DNA from: CAZSBB01 sp964605235 | Lineage (GTDB): Bacteria; Planctomycetota; Phycisphaerae; Phycisphaerales; Phycisphaeraceae | Assembly (NCBI GenBank): GCA_964605235.1 | Contig: CAZSBB010000055.1 | Span: 1-30,525, forward strand | Length of the DNA: 30,525 nt | Direction of reading: 5' to 3' | Part shown: piece by piece, positions 15,192-23,156 of the stretch | Layout: each line of letters starts with the position of its first letter | Numbering within the stretch: the first letter of the stretch is position 1 | Notes under the pieces: model-generated | What the model saw: the letters and a program-made list of their open reading frames with translations, nothing else | What the model was told of the DNA's origin: nothing | Databases searched by the model: none | Position numbers and translations under genes: made by a program

Positions 15192-16553
15192 TCAGGGGCG
15201 TTTCACATACAGAATCTGTTCGAACCACTTGCCGGGTTCGGCCTGGTTGCTGCTGTAGTTGTAGTCCTGCAGTTCACCCTTGGGATCATGCAGGCGGTAG
15301 CGGATGCGAATGAGGTAGGGCCAGATATCGGGCTGGTCGTGGCGGAAGGTGTAGACCGTGCCGGCAAACGGATAGGTCGCCACAGCGGGCGTATCATTGG
15401 GATTGGCGTAACCCAATCCGCCTATGCCGACAGCATTGGTGTAATGGTTGTTCCAGGTCGGCGGGGTGCTGGCGCTGTACCACACGATGTTGCCCGTAGC
15501 GCTGTCGACATCCGGGGCGTTGTCCGGGAAGCCGGCGATGGCGGCGTCATCCTCCGTGTCGGCGGCAAACTCGACGATGAAATCGCTGGCGCCTTCCACG
15601 AAGTAGGGATGCGTCTGGGCGATGCGCCAACTGTCGAAGTTGGTGCCTTGTGGGGCGGGGTTGGTCAGCAACCGTTCTTTGAAGTACAGCAGATCATACG
15701 CGCGGGAGCGATAGGTATTGACCGCCAGCCCGTTGGACAGCAGCGCCGCGGCGGTGCTGCCGACGAGATACGCCCCGCCGTTGGCGGCCGCCGCGTTGCT
15801 CGAACCATCGCCATAGCTGTAGTAAGCGAAATCGGAAAGCCCGGAATACAGCGGCGGGCTGGCGCCGAAGGGGCTGGAACCGTAGCCGGCGATGGTGCTG
15901 TTGTAGTACGGGCCGCGGGCGTAGACGCTGGTGAGGGTGTTGATGTGGGCGTCATTGACTTCCTGGAAAAACAGCATCTGCCGGCCGAGAATCCAGTGGG
16001 TCGCATAGTAGTCCTGGCTTTGCGGATTATTGGCGCTGTCGCCGGAGGAACTCGCCAGGTCAACACTGGGCGCGGTGCCGTCGGCATTGGAGCGCTGAAC
16101 GTGGCCGTACCACACCCGGGCGTATGGCGCGCTGCTGGAGCCGGTGAAGGTGTCGTCATCGGTGGGGGTCAGCGGGCTGATCAGTTGCGGGGTGGTGGAG
16201 GGGAGACTCACCATAAAGAGCAGTTGATCGCTGCGGGTGGCGTAGGTGCGTTTGGCCGGGCCGCCTTTGGTGGGGTCCATTTCCCACAAGCCGGTGTAGG
16301 ACTTGTTGGCGATGATCAGCACGCCGCCCGGGGGGCCATCGGTGGGCGAGAGTTGGCGCAACGAATCCTCATACAACTGCTCGCTGAGGGTGCGGCTGGC
16401 GGCGATGATGCGGCTGGTGGCCATGCCCCGGCTGACCGCGTTGGCGGTGTCGAAGAAGATGCGGTTGATGAGGAAACCGATGATCAGCATGATCGACAGC
16501 GCGACCAGCAGTTCCATCAGCGTGTAGGCGAGTTGGGTGCGGTGGCGTTGCAT
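15192..16553 (-). CDS. GspJ-like minor pseudopilin
   Basis: 453 residues, large for GspJ (about 200). The prepilin N-terminus is Ala9 then YTLMELLVALSIMLIIGFLI, with Glu14 at mature position 5; alanine instead of glycine before the cleavage site is tolerated by prepilin peptidases. After the helix, residues to about 75 continue in coil (SRIIAASRTLSEQLYEDSLRQL), as expected for a pilin stalk. A long Ser/Tyr/Asn-rich globular part follows, ending with a PulJ-like strand (PYLIRIRYRLHDPKGELQDY). Its ATG sits one base after the stop of the preceding gene (TGA, T, ATG), so the two are translationally coupled. Position between the I-like and K-like genes supports the GspJ role. Confidence 0.75.
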   Translation of the reverse strand: MQRHRTQLAYTLMELLVALSIMLIIGFLINRIFFDTANAVSRGMATSRIIAASRTLSEQLYEDSLRQLSPTDGPPGGVLIIANKSYTGLWEMDPTKGGPAKRTYATRSDQLLFMVSLPSTTPQLISPLTPTDDDTFTGSSSAPYARVWYGHVQRSNADGTAPSVDLASSSGDSANNPQSQDYYATHWILGRQMLFFQEVNDAHINTLTSVYARGPYYNSTIAGYGSSPFGASPPLYSGLSDFAYYSYGDGSSNAAAANGGAYLVGSTAAALLSNGLAVNTYRSRAYDLLYFKERLLTNPAPQGTNFDSWRIAQTHPYFVEGASDFIVEFAADTEDDAAIAGFPDNAPDVDSATGNIVWYSASTPPTWNNHYTNAVGIGGLGYANPNDTPAVATYPFAGTVYTFRHDQPDIWPYLIRIRYRLHDPKGELQDYNYSSNQAEPGKWFEQILYVKRP

Positions 16554-16554
16554 A

Positions 16555-17496
16555 TCAGGGCTTCACGATGTCGCCGGCGGTGCCGCCGTCGGGCAGGGGA
16601 ATGATCATCATGGTGGGACTCTGTCGGCCGGACGGCTGGCCGGTGCCGGTGTCCAGCCCCGGCCAGGCGTACCAGATGCCGTTGATGGTGTGGGGATAGT
16701 TGCTCAGTTGGCCGGCGACCTTCACGCCGTCGGCGTCGGCTTCGGTGACGGTGTAGACATTGCCGTTGCTGTCGAGGAACTGATCGCCGACGACCAGGTG
16801 GTCCAGCAGGCCATCGCCATCGCTGTCCTGGTTGTAGTTGGCGGTGGTGAAGTTCAGCCGCGCCAGATCCGCGTTGGACGGCGCGACCGACGCCCAGCGC
16901 ACGCGCGGCACGCTGTCGCTGTCATCCGGGTTGGCCCAGAAGCGGCGGTTGGTGACGGCCGGGTCGTTGTAGTTCACATTGGGCCAGCGCAGCAGCACGA
17001 AGACGTACAAGCGCCAGATGCGATTGCTCGTGCCGCTGCCGGGGTCGGCGTCCTGAATCAGCGGCACCCAGTAAATCCGGCGGGAAGTGACCGTCGGTTC
17101 ATTGGACGGAAAACTGCGGTCATTGAGCGTCCAGCAACCCGAGCCGGTGCTGGCGGGATCGCCGCCGGCGGGCGACTTGGCGAGCATGCCCGCGGGCAGG
17201 GGGTAGACCAGCTCGCTGGTGTCCCAGGCGGTGGTGTAATAATGCGTCAGGCCGTAGCCGGTGTCTTCCAGTTCGCTCTCGTGCAGCACGCGCCCGCGCA
17301 GCATGGCTTCAGCGCTGCGCGCCGCCTGGCGCGCCAGCACGTTGTCGGCGGTCTGCTTCTGCAGCACGATGGCGGCGGGAAACATCGCGGCGATGAAGAT
17401 GAAACCCAGCGCGAAGATACCCATCGCCAGCAGGATTTCCAGCATGGTGAAGCCGGCGCGGCGGCGGTCAGCAGCAGGGGGAGTGAATGCGGGCAT
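16555..17496 (-). CDS. GspI-like minor pseudopilin
   Basis: 313 residues. Prepilin signal RRRAG, then FTMLEILLAMGIFALGFIFI with Glu20 at mature +5. The true start is the ATG at 17496, whose A is shared with the last base of the stop of the upstream gene (TGATG), so the longer frame to 17757 is rejected. The middle is Trp/Tyr/Asn rich. An EF-hand-like loop DSDGDGLLD lies at 224-232, followed by LDSNGNVYTV and EADADGVKV, both turn-rich acidic loops. Position after the H-like gene suits GspI, though PilV-type minor pilins share the same start. Much larger than the 120-130 residues of typical GspI. Confidence 0.75.
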   Translation of the reverse strand: MPAFTPPAADRRRAGFTMLEILLAMGIFALGFIFIAAMFPAAIVLQKQTADNVLARQAARSAEAMLRGRVLHESELEDTGYGLTHYYTTAWDTSELVYPLPAGMLAKSPAGGDPASTGSGCWTLNDRSFPSNEPTVTSRRIYWVPLIQDADPGSGTSNRIWRLYVFVLLRWPNVNYNDPAVTNRRFWANPDDSDSVPRVRWASVAPSNADLARLNFTTANYNQDSDGDGLLDHLVVGDQFLDSNGNVYTVTEADADGVKVAGQLSNYPHTINGIWYAWPGLDTGTGQPSGRQSPTMMIIPLPDGGTAGDIVKP

Positions 17497-18392
17497 CAGT
17501 TCTTCTCCCGAAAGATCACGCCGGTGTAGCGACCGAAAAAGTAAGGTGTGCCATTGGTCTGCATCCATTCGGTGATGTTGGTGCAGGGCGCGCCCCCACT
17601 GATGCCGCAGCCGGTGGTCGGCGTGGTGCTGGGCCAGTCGCCGCCGTCGCCGCGGAACTTCTTTTTGGAATAGACCAGGATGCCCACCACGGCTTCCATT
17701 TCCTCGTAGGGCAGGTCCTGGGTGGGCGAAGCATATTGCCCGCTTGTGGGGTCCCACAGGTCGGGGTCATAGGTGCCGCCGCCGTAGGGGCTGCTGCGAT
17801 TGAGGCCCGTGCCGCTGAGGCGGTAGCGGCCGTCATCGTCGCTGTCGTAGTACACCAGTTTGCTGCGGCTGTTGGTGTCGTTGTCGCTGACCACCAGTTG
17901 CCCGTGCTCATTGAAACGCACGGCAAAGGGCGGCGGCAGGAAGGAGGGGCTGCCCGTGGAGGTGCGCGTGATGCCGACCACGCCCACATCGCGCGGCAAG
18001 GTGAGATAGTCGCGGTCGGGGATGTCCTGATAGCCGTTGCGATAGGACAGAAACGCGGATTCAAGCACATTGGTGCCGGTGGAAATCGCCAGTTGCGTGT
18101 TCTCCAGCAGCCGTAGTTCATTGCCCGGCGTAAACAGCACCGCGGTGCCACTGTAGGACGCATTCGCGTCAATGTTGGTCAGGCTGGCGATGTCGCGCGT
18201 GGCGTAAGCGCGGGCGGCGGTGACGGCGACCTGGACGGTGTTGAGCCCCGAGTTGTCCTCGAACAGCGTGCGCATCGCCCCGAGCATCGGGAAACTCACC
18301 GCCAGCGCGGCGGCAATGATCGCGATCACCACGATCATTTCCGTGAGCGTGAAGCCGGGGCGGCGCGGGGGTTGTGATTGGAACTTCATCAT
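17496..18392 (-). CDS. GspH-like minor pseudopilin
   Basis: 298 residues. Prepilin signal PRRPG, then FTLTEMIVVIAIIAAALAVS with Glu18 at mature +5. The helix continues as a stalk (MLGAMRTLFEDN), then VQVAVTAARAYATRD, the alpha/beta pattern seen in GspH/FimT-type minor pilins. A loop DSDDDGRYR at 183-191 matches the first half of a calcium loop (DxDxDG) but lacks the last acidic ligand. Two adjacent Met codons could start translation; 18392 is used. The C-terminus has a conserved-looking NGTPYFFGRYTGVIFREK tail. It lies 24 bases after the G'-like gene and overlaps the I-like gene by one base. Confidence 0.75.
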   Translation of the reverse strand: MMKFQSQPPRRPGFTLTEMIVVIAIIAAALAVSFPMLGAMRTLFEDNSGLNTVQVAVTAARAYATRDIASLTNIDANASYSGTAVLFTPGNELRLLENTQLAISTGTNVLESAFLSYRNGYQDIPDRDYLTLPRDVGVVGITRTSTGSPSFLPPPFAVRFNEHGQLVVSDNDTNSRSKLVYYDSDDDGRYRLSGTGLNRSSPYGGGTYDPDLWDPTSGQYASPTQDLPYEEMEAVVGILVYSKKKFRGDGGDWPSTTPTTGCGISGGAPCTNITEWMQTNGTPYFFGRYTGVIFREKN

Positions 18393-18416
18393 GGGGTCAC
18401 CAGCAGGTTGCGGTGG

Positions 18417-19109
18417 TTAATCCAGGTTGTAGCTGTAGAGGTTGTCATCCTCGGCGCCGGTGGGACTCCTGGCGTTGCCCCACAAACGGTCGACACCCAT
18501 CGAAGCGAAGAACGGCGTTTCGTGGATGGGCAAAAAGTCGTCGGCGTCCAGGCCGCCTTCGTTGTCGTTGTCATTGCCGTTGTTGTTGTCATCCCAGGCG
18601 ACCAGGGCGGCATACCACAACTGCTGCTCCCAGCCGTCGAGCACTTCCAGAAAACCGTCGCCGTCGGCGTCCTTGAACAACGTCTTACCCAGGCCCGTGA
18701 GCATTTTTTTGGTGGTCGGCAACTGATAAGCACACCACACAAAGCGCTCAATGGTGTCGTCCACCAGACCCGTGCCGGTCGCGCCCGGCGCGTTTTTGGC
18801 TTTGGCTTTGGTCCAGTCCACATCGGTGAAAACCAGCGGGCTGCCCAGGCTGTTCAGGTGCGGAATCTTGAGCTTGGTTTCCACCTGGTACTCGTCGGCG
18901 ATGGCTTTGAGCGAGCCGAGGGTGATGCGGGTCTGGCTCTCCTTGGCGCTGTCGCGCATCTTGACGCCGACCGCCAGCACCATGCCCATGATCACCGCGA
19001 TGATGGAGATCACCACCAGCAGTTCGATGAGGCTGAAGCCGCGCAAGCCGGGCGCGCGGCGTTGCCGGACGGGGGTCGGACTCAGGTTGGGCGCAACGGT
19101 ATGGCTCAT
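18417..19109 (-). CDS. Second GspG-like pseudopilin with calcium-loop motif
   Basis: 230 residues. Prepilin signal APGLRG, then FSLIELLVVISIIAVIMGMV with Glu29 at mature +5. The stalk and the phrase DSAKESQTRITLGSLKAIADEYQVE look like major-pseudopilin GspG. The C-terminal half has KDADGDGFLEVLDGWEQQLWY (146-166, split here as DADGDGFLE 147-155 and DGWEQQLWY): a full EF-hand-like loop placed just before the DGWG-type turn of GspG. A second acidic loop, DDNNNGNDNDNEGG, lies at 173-186. Its ATG overlaps the stop of the 161-residue GspG by four bases (ATGA), so it is co-translated. Two G-like genes side by side suggest a duplication with divergence. Confidence 0.78.
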   Translation of the reverse strand: MSHTVAPNLSPTPVRQRRAPGLRGFSLIELLVVISIIAVIMGMVLAVGVKMRDSAKESQTRITLGSLKAIADEYQVETKLKIPHLNSLGSPLVFTDVDWTKAKAKNAPGATGTGLVDDTIERFVWCAYQLPTTKKMLTGLGKTLFKDADGDGFLEVLDGWEQQLWYAALVAWDDNNNGNDNDNEGGLDADDFLPIHETPFFASMGVDRLWGNARSPTGAEDDNLYSYNLD

Positions 19110-19591
19110 GGCTGTCTCGGGTCGGATTCGGAGGCGTAGAGGTTGTCGATGACCGCCAGGCGGGCGTCGGGGTCGGGGCTCTGGGGGTCGCCGAACTGGC
19201 CATCGGGGCCGGCAGAGACGAAGTCGGGTTCGTGGCCGGTCTGTGAGGGTTGGTACGCCAGCGGTCGACCGTAGCCGTCGCGGACGACGTAGGTGCCGTT
19301 GGGATTGGCGACCAGCGCCAAAGCGTTGATCGGACTCTGCGCGTCGGCGGCTTTGATCAGGGTCGCCAGCGCGCTGTTGGCGTCGCCGGCGGGCCAGCGC
19401 TGGGTCTGTTCGTGGTAGTAGCGGAGGGTGGCGCGCAGCAGGCTGAGCGTCTGGCGGGTGGCGGCTTCGGCGCTTTCGGCGCGGAGCGAATTGGTCACCA
19501 CGATCATCAGGCCCAGCACGCCGGCGATGACCACCAGCGCCAGCACCAGCTCGACAAGGCCCATGCCCAGGTTGTGCGTGTTTGTCGTCAT
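19106..19591 (-). CDS. gspG: GspG-like pseudopilin
   Basis: 161 residues, the usual GspG size. Prepilin signal HNLG, then MGLVELVLALVVIAGVLGLM, with Glu14 at mature +5. The C-terminus has the classical GspG pattern RDGYGRPLAYQ followed by DFVSAGPDGQFGD (123-135), the loop that binds calcium in known GspG proteins. The start at 19591 has GGAGAAGG about 10 bases upstream; the longer frame to 19624 would begin inside the repeat element. It is the first of a tightly coupled run G, G', H, I, J, K and lies 187 bases after gspF, with repeat copy B between. Confidence 0.82.
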   Translation of the reverse strand: MTTNTHNLGMGLVELVLALVVIAGVLGLMIVVTNSLRAESAEAATRQTLSLLRATLRYYHEQTQRWPAGDANSALATLIKAADAQSPINALALVANPNGTYVVRDGYGRPLAYQPSQTGHEPDFVSAGPDGQFGDPQSPDPDARLAVIDNLYASESDPRQP

Positions 19592-19622
19592 GCCAGCCAG
19601 CCTTCTCCGGACGCAGTCAAGC

Positions 19623-19739
19623 ATTCACCACAGAGGCACAGAGAGCACAGAGCCGAAAACGAGTTGTGACAGCTGTCGGTTCATATCGCATTGCTCGGTG
19701 AATGCCTTCTCGGTGTCCTCTGTGTCTCGGTGGTGAAAA
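19623..19739. repeat. Long inverted repeat, CACCGAG family, copy B
   Basis: Left arm 19624-19652 (TTCACCACAGAGGCACAGAG and on), right arm 19709-19739 ending TGTCTCGGTGGTGAAAAC. The arms match over about 28 bases with a few mismatches. It lies inside the operon, between the GspF gene and the GspG gene. Confidence 0.9.
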
Positions 19740-19778
19740 CTGTTTTGTTTTTATGGGTTTGTTCCGCGCACTTTCCGC

Positions 19779-21059
19779 TCAGCCGGTCAGCGAGGTAATC
19801 AGCTTGACCAGGGGCATGAACAGGGCGATGACGATGCCGCCGACGGCGCCGCCGAGCACCACGACCATGATCGGTTCGAGCAGGGACACGAGGCTGGCGA
19901 CCATGACGTCGACTTCTTCGTCGTAGTTGTCCGCGATTTTCAGGAGCATCTTGTCGAGGTCGCCGGTTTCCTCGCCCACGTCGATCATGTTGACCACGAT
20001 CGAGTCGCACACCCGGCTTTTGCGCAGCGGTTCGGCGAAGCTGTCGCCCTGGCGCACCGATTCATGCACCGCGCCCAGGGCCTTGCGGTACACCTCGTTG
20101 CCGGTGGTGTCGCGGGTGATGATCAGGGCGTCGAGAATCGGCACGCCGGCGTGGATCAGCGTGCCCAGGGTGCGGGTGAAGCGGGCGATGGTCGCCTTGG
20201 CGGCGAGCTTGCCCACCACGGGGATCAGCAGCAGGACTTTGTCAACCACCAGCTTGCCCATGGCGGTTTTGCGCAGCAGTTTGATGCCGAAGAAAATCAC
20301 AATGGGCGAGCAGAGAATCCAGACCAGGCCCGGGATGATCTGGCCCTGCAGCGAGCCTGCCATCCAGCGGCTGGTGTTCATCAGGATGGTGGTGACGGCG
20401 GGCAGTTCGGTGTCGAAGTCCTCAAAAATCTTTTCAAACTTGGGCACGATGAACACCATGATGCCGGTGACGATCAAGCCCGCGACGGAGATGACCACCG
20501 ACGGATAGATCATGGCGCCGATGATGCGCTTTTTGAGTTTGGCGGCTTTTTCCATGAACTCGGCGAGGCGCTGGAGGATCAGGTCCAGCACGCCGCCGAT
20601 TTCACCCGCGGCAATCATTTTGGTGTAGAGCTTGTCGAACGCCTTGGGGTGCTTGGCCATGGCGTCGGCGAGGGTGGCGCCGCCGGAGACGTCCTCATGC
20701 ACGCCGCGCAGGGCGTTTTTGAGCAGGCCCGGCTTCTGCTGCTCCTGGAGAATCTGCAGCGAGCGCAGAATGGGCAGGCCCGCGTCCTGCAGCGTCGAGA
20801 GCTGGCGGGTGAAGGTGGTGAGCAGTTTTTTCGAGACCCCACCAATGGTGATGGTGATCTCGTTCATGCTCTTCTTTTTGCCTTTGCCGCCGGCTTTGGC
20901 GCTGCCGGTCTTCTTCTTGACCTTCTGCTCGCGCACCGAGGTGGGGAAGAGGCCCTTGGAGCGAATGCGGGCGATGGCGTCTTCGCTGTTGGCGGCGACG
21001 ATGGTGCTGCGTTCGGGCTTGCCGGCTTCGTTGAGGGCTTCGTAGACGTAGGTGGGCAT
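19779..21059 (-). CDS. gspF: Type II secretion/type IV pilus inner-membrane platform protein
   Basis: 426 residues. A polytopic platform protein (GspF/PilC) that links the assembly ATPase to pilin polymerisation. The N-terminal part has the family start MPTYVYEALNEAGK and a KARL-like region, then a Lys/Gly-rich insert at about 47-63. Two T2SF domains follow (about 80-200 and 283-405), each with the FTRQLSTLQDAGLPILRSL or FTRTLGTLIHAGVPILDAL phrase and the membrane helices after them. The second domain ends with GEETGDLDKMLLKIADNYDEEVD, also typical. GGAGAG lies eight bases before the ATG. Flanked by repeat copies C (upstream) and B (downstream). Confidence 0.93.
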   Translation of the reverse strand: MPTYVYEALNEAGKPERSTIVAANSEDAIARIRSKGLFPTSVREQKVKKKTGSAKAGGKGKKKSMNEITITIGGVSKKLLTTFTRQLSTLQDAGLPILRSLQILQEQQKPGLLKNALRGVHEDVSGGATLADAMAKHPKAFDKLYTKMIAAGEIGGVLDLILQRLAEFMEKAAKLKKRIIGAMIYPSVVISVAGLIVTGIMVFIVPKFEKIFEDFDTELPAVTTILMNTSRWMAGSLQGQIIPGLVWILCSPIVIFFGIKLLRKTAMGKLVVDKVLLLIPVVGKLAAKATIARFTRTLGTLIHAGVPILDALIITRDTTGNEVYRKALGAVHESVRQGDSFAEPLRKSRVCDSIVVNMIDVGEETGDLDKMLLKIADNYDEEVDVMVASLVSLLEPIMVVVLGGAVGGIVIALFMPLVKLITSLTG

Positions 21060-21109
21060 GGCGGTCTCTCCAGGGCGCCGCGGCGGCGCCAGGTGATTCG
21101 CTTAAAACT

Positions 21110-21234
21110 TTTTCACCACCGAGGCACAGAGAGCACAGAGAAATGCTTCGGTGAAAAAGCAGTCAAATGGAACAGTTGGTGAAAGCATGGCTCGTTTTTT
21201 TCTATCTCGGTGTTCTCTGTGTCTCTGTGGTGAT
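21110..21234. repeat. Long inverted repeat, CACCGAG family, copy C
   Basis: Left arm from 21110 (TTTTCACCACCGAGGCACAG and on), right arm 21205-21234 (TCTCGGTGTTCTCTGTGTCT then CTGTGGTGA). The centre contains a partial second match (GGTGAAA) but is otherwise unlike copies A and B. It lies between the gspE and gspF genes of the minus-strand operon. Confidence 0.9.
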
Positions 21235-21245
21235 TCTGCTGCTTC

Positions 21246-23156
21246 CTAGTCTTCTATCAGGGTTTCCTTGACGACCTCGCTGACGCTGGTGTAGCCGTCG
21301 AAGATCGCCAGCAGACCCGATTCGCGCAGGGTGCGCATGCCGCGTTTGCGGCTTTCGGCGCGGAGCACCTGGGTCGAGGCGCTCTGCATGATCATTTCGC
21401 GCATTTCGTCGTCGAGGATCATGATCTCGAACAGGCCGGTGCGGCCCTTGTACCCGCTCTTGTTGCAGAAGTCGCAACCGGTGCCGCGGTAAATCTGCCG
21501 CCCCTGCAGGTCCTCGGCGGTCAGTTGCAGTTCGAAGAGTTCCTCATCGCTGGGGGCGTAGGTTTCCTTGCAGCGGGCGCAGATGGTGCGCACCAGGCGC
21601 TGGGCGCAGACGCCTTCGATGGTGGCGGTGATGAGGAAGGGTTCGAGGCCCAGGTCCAGCAGACGGGCGATGGAGCTGGGGGCGTCGTTGGTGTGCAGGG
21701 TGGTGAACACCAGGTGGCCGGTGAGCGACGCCTGCACGCCGATCTGCGCGGTTTCGAGGTCGCGGGTTTCGCCCACGAGGATGATGTCGGGGTCCTGCCG
21801 CAGGAAGGAGCGCAGGGCGGCGGCGAAGGTCAGACCCACTTCCGGGTTGACCTGCACCTGCACCATGCCGTCGATGTCATATTCAACCGGGTCCTCGGCG
21901 GTGCAGATTTTTTCGGTGACTTCATTGAGCTCATTGAGCGCGGCATAGAGCGTGGTGGTCTTGCCCGAGCCGGTGGGTCCGGTGACGATCACGATGCCGT
22001 TGGGCTTGTGGATGAGCTGGCGGAAGGTGTCCAGGTCATCGCGGCGCATGCCGACTTTTTCGAGGTTCAGGTCGACGTTGCCGCGGTCGAGAATACGCAT
22101 CACGACCGATTCGCCGAACATGGTCGGCAGCACGGCGACGCGCAGGTCGACGGGCTTGGCGTTGACCGTCAGCTCGATGCGGCCGTCCTGCGGCATCCGG
22201 CGCTCGGCGATGTCCAGGTCCGCCATGACCTTGATGCGGCTGACGATGGGCATCGCCAGGTGCTTGGGCGGCGGAACCATTTCATACAGCACGCCGTCGA
22301 TGCGGTAACGCATCTTGAACTCCGACTCGAACGGCTCAAAGTGCACGTCCGAGGCTTTGTCCTTGATCGCCTGCATCAGCACCAGGTTGAGCAGCCGCTT
22401 GACCTTGTTGTCCTCCGCCAGTTCGAGCAGTTCCTGCAGGTCGATGCTCTCGCCGCGGTCACGCAATTCTTCGAGCTTGGAGTCCGCCGCCAGGTCGCCG
22501 ATCAGGTCGGAGAGCGATTCCTCCTCGCCGGCGTAGTAGCGGGCGATCAGGCGTTCGACCTGCGCGGCATTGGCGATCACGGGCTTGACGTTGTAGCCCA
22601 TCAGCAGCCGCAGGTCGTCGATGGCGCGGAAGTTGTCGGCGCTCTTAAGCGCGATGGTCAGGGTGTTGGTTTCTTTGTCGTACTTGACCGGAAAAATCTG
22701 GTACGCCTGGGCGGTCTCGGGCGAAATGCTCTTGATGACCTCCTCGGGCGTCTCCTGGGCTTCCAGGTCGAGCGATTCCATGCCCGCCTGCGCCGCCAGG
22801 GCGAGGTTCACGTCCTGCTCGGTGATGTAGCCCAGTTCGATCAGGAGCTGACCGAGCGGAACCCGACGGGTTTCCTGGAGCTGCAGGGCTTCGTGCACCT
22901 GCTCACGGGTGACCTTGCCCATGCGGCTGAGAATGCGCCCGATCCGCCGCCCCCGCAGTTCGGACAGCTCCGGCTTCTTGATCTTGCCGTCGGCGTCCTT
23001 GACCGGCGTGCCCTCGCCGTCCTCTTCTTCCTTCTCGGTGTCGGCGCGCGGCTCGGCGAGGTCCGGCAGATCCAGATTCTCTACCGCTTCGTCCAGATCG
23101 TCAGCGCTGACGTCCAGCTCTTCGGTCTTTTCACCTTTGGCGTTCTCATCCGCCAT
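21246..23156 (-). CDS. gspE: GspE/PilB-type assembly ATPase with acidic N-terminus
   Basis: 636 residues from MADENAK, which has AGGAG eight bases upstream; the longer frame to 23207 is rejected. This cytoplasmic ATPase drives pilin assembly. Residues 1-60 are very acidic (DLDEAVENLDLPDLAE, EKEEEDGEG). An MshEN-type N-terminal domain follows (about 66-215, RIGRILSRMGKVTREQV). The motor domain has DVHFEP near 270-275, Walker A GPTGSGKT at 393-400, the Asp box TAEDPVEYDIDG, Walker B with DPDIILVGETRD and the His box GHLVFTTLHTND. A zinc module with CARC and CDFC is near the C-terminus. Gene order with gspF and the pseudopilins says this is the partner ATPase for that machine. Confidence 0.92.
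   Translation of the reverse strand: MADENAKGEKTEELDVSADDLDEAVENLDLPDLAEPRADTEKEEEDGEGTPVKDADGKIKKPELSELRGRRIGRILSRMGKVTREQVHEALQLQETRRVPLGQLLIELGYITEQDVNLALAAQAGMESLDLEAQETPEEVIKSISPETAQAYQIFPVKYDKETNTLTIALKSADNFRAIDDLRLLMGYNVKPVIANAAQVERLIARYYAGEEESLSDLIGDLAADSKLEELRDRGESIDLQELLELAEDNKVKRLLNLVLMQAIKDKASDVHFEPFESEFKMRYRIDGVLYEMVPPPKHLAMPIVSRIKVMADLDIAERRMPQDGRIELTVNAKPVDLRVAVLPTMFGESVVMRILDRGNVDLNLEKVGMRRDDLDTFRQLIHKPNGIVIVTGPTGSGKTTTLYAALNELNEVTEKICTAEDPVEYDIDGMVQVQVNPEVGLTFAAALRSFLRQDPDIILVGETRDLETAQIGVQASLTGHLVFTTLHTNDAPSSIARLLDLGLEPFLITATIEGVCAQRLVRTICARCKETYAPSDEELFELQLTAEDLQGRQIYRGTGCDFCNKSGYKGRTGLFEIMILDDEMREMIMQSASTQVLRAESRKRGMRTLRESGLLAIFDGYTSVSEVVKETLIED

Noticed and set aside
15288..16604. 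A 438-residue + frame, and similar long + frames at 20064-21182, 21525-23288, 24117-25385 and 25896-27173
   Set aside because: All lie opposite clear pilus or secretion genes and show only shadow composition.
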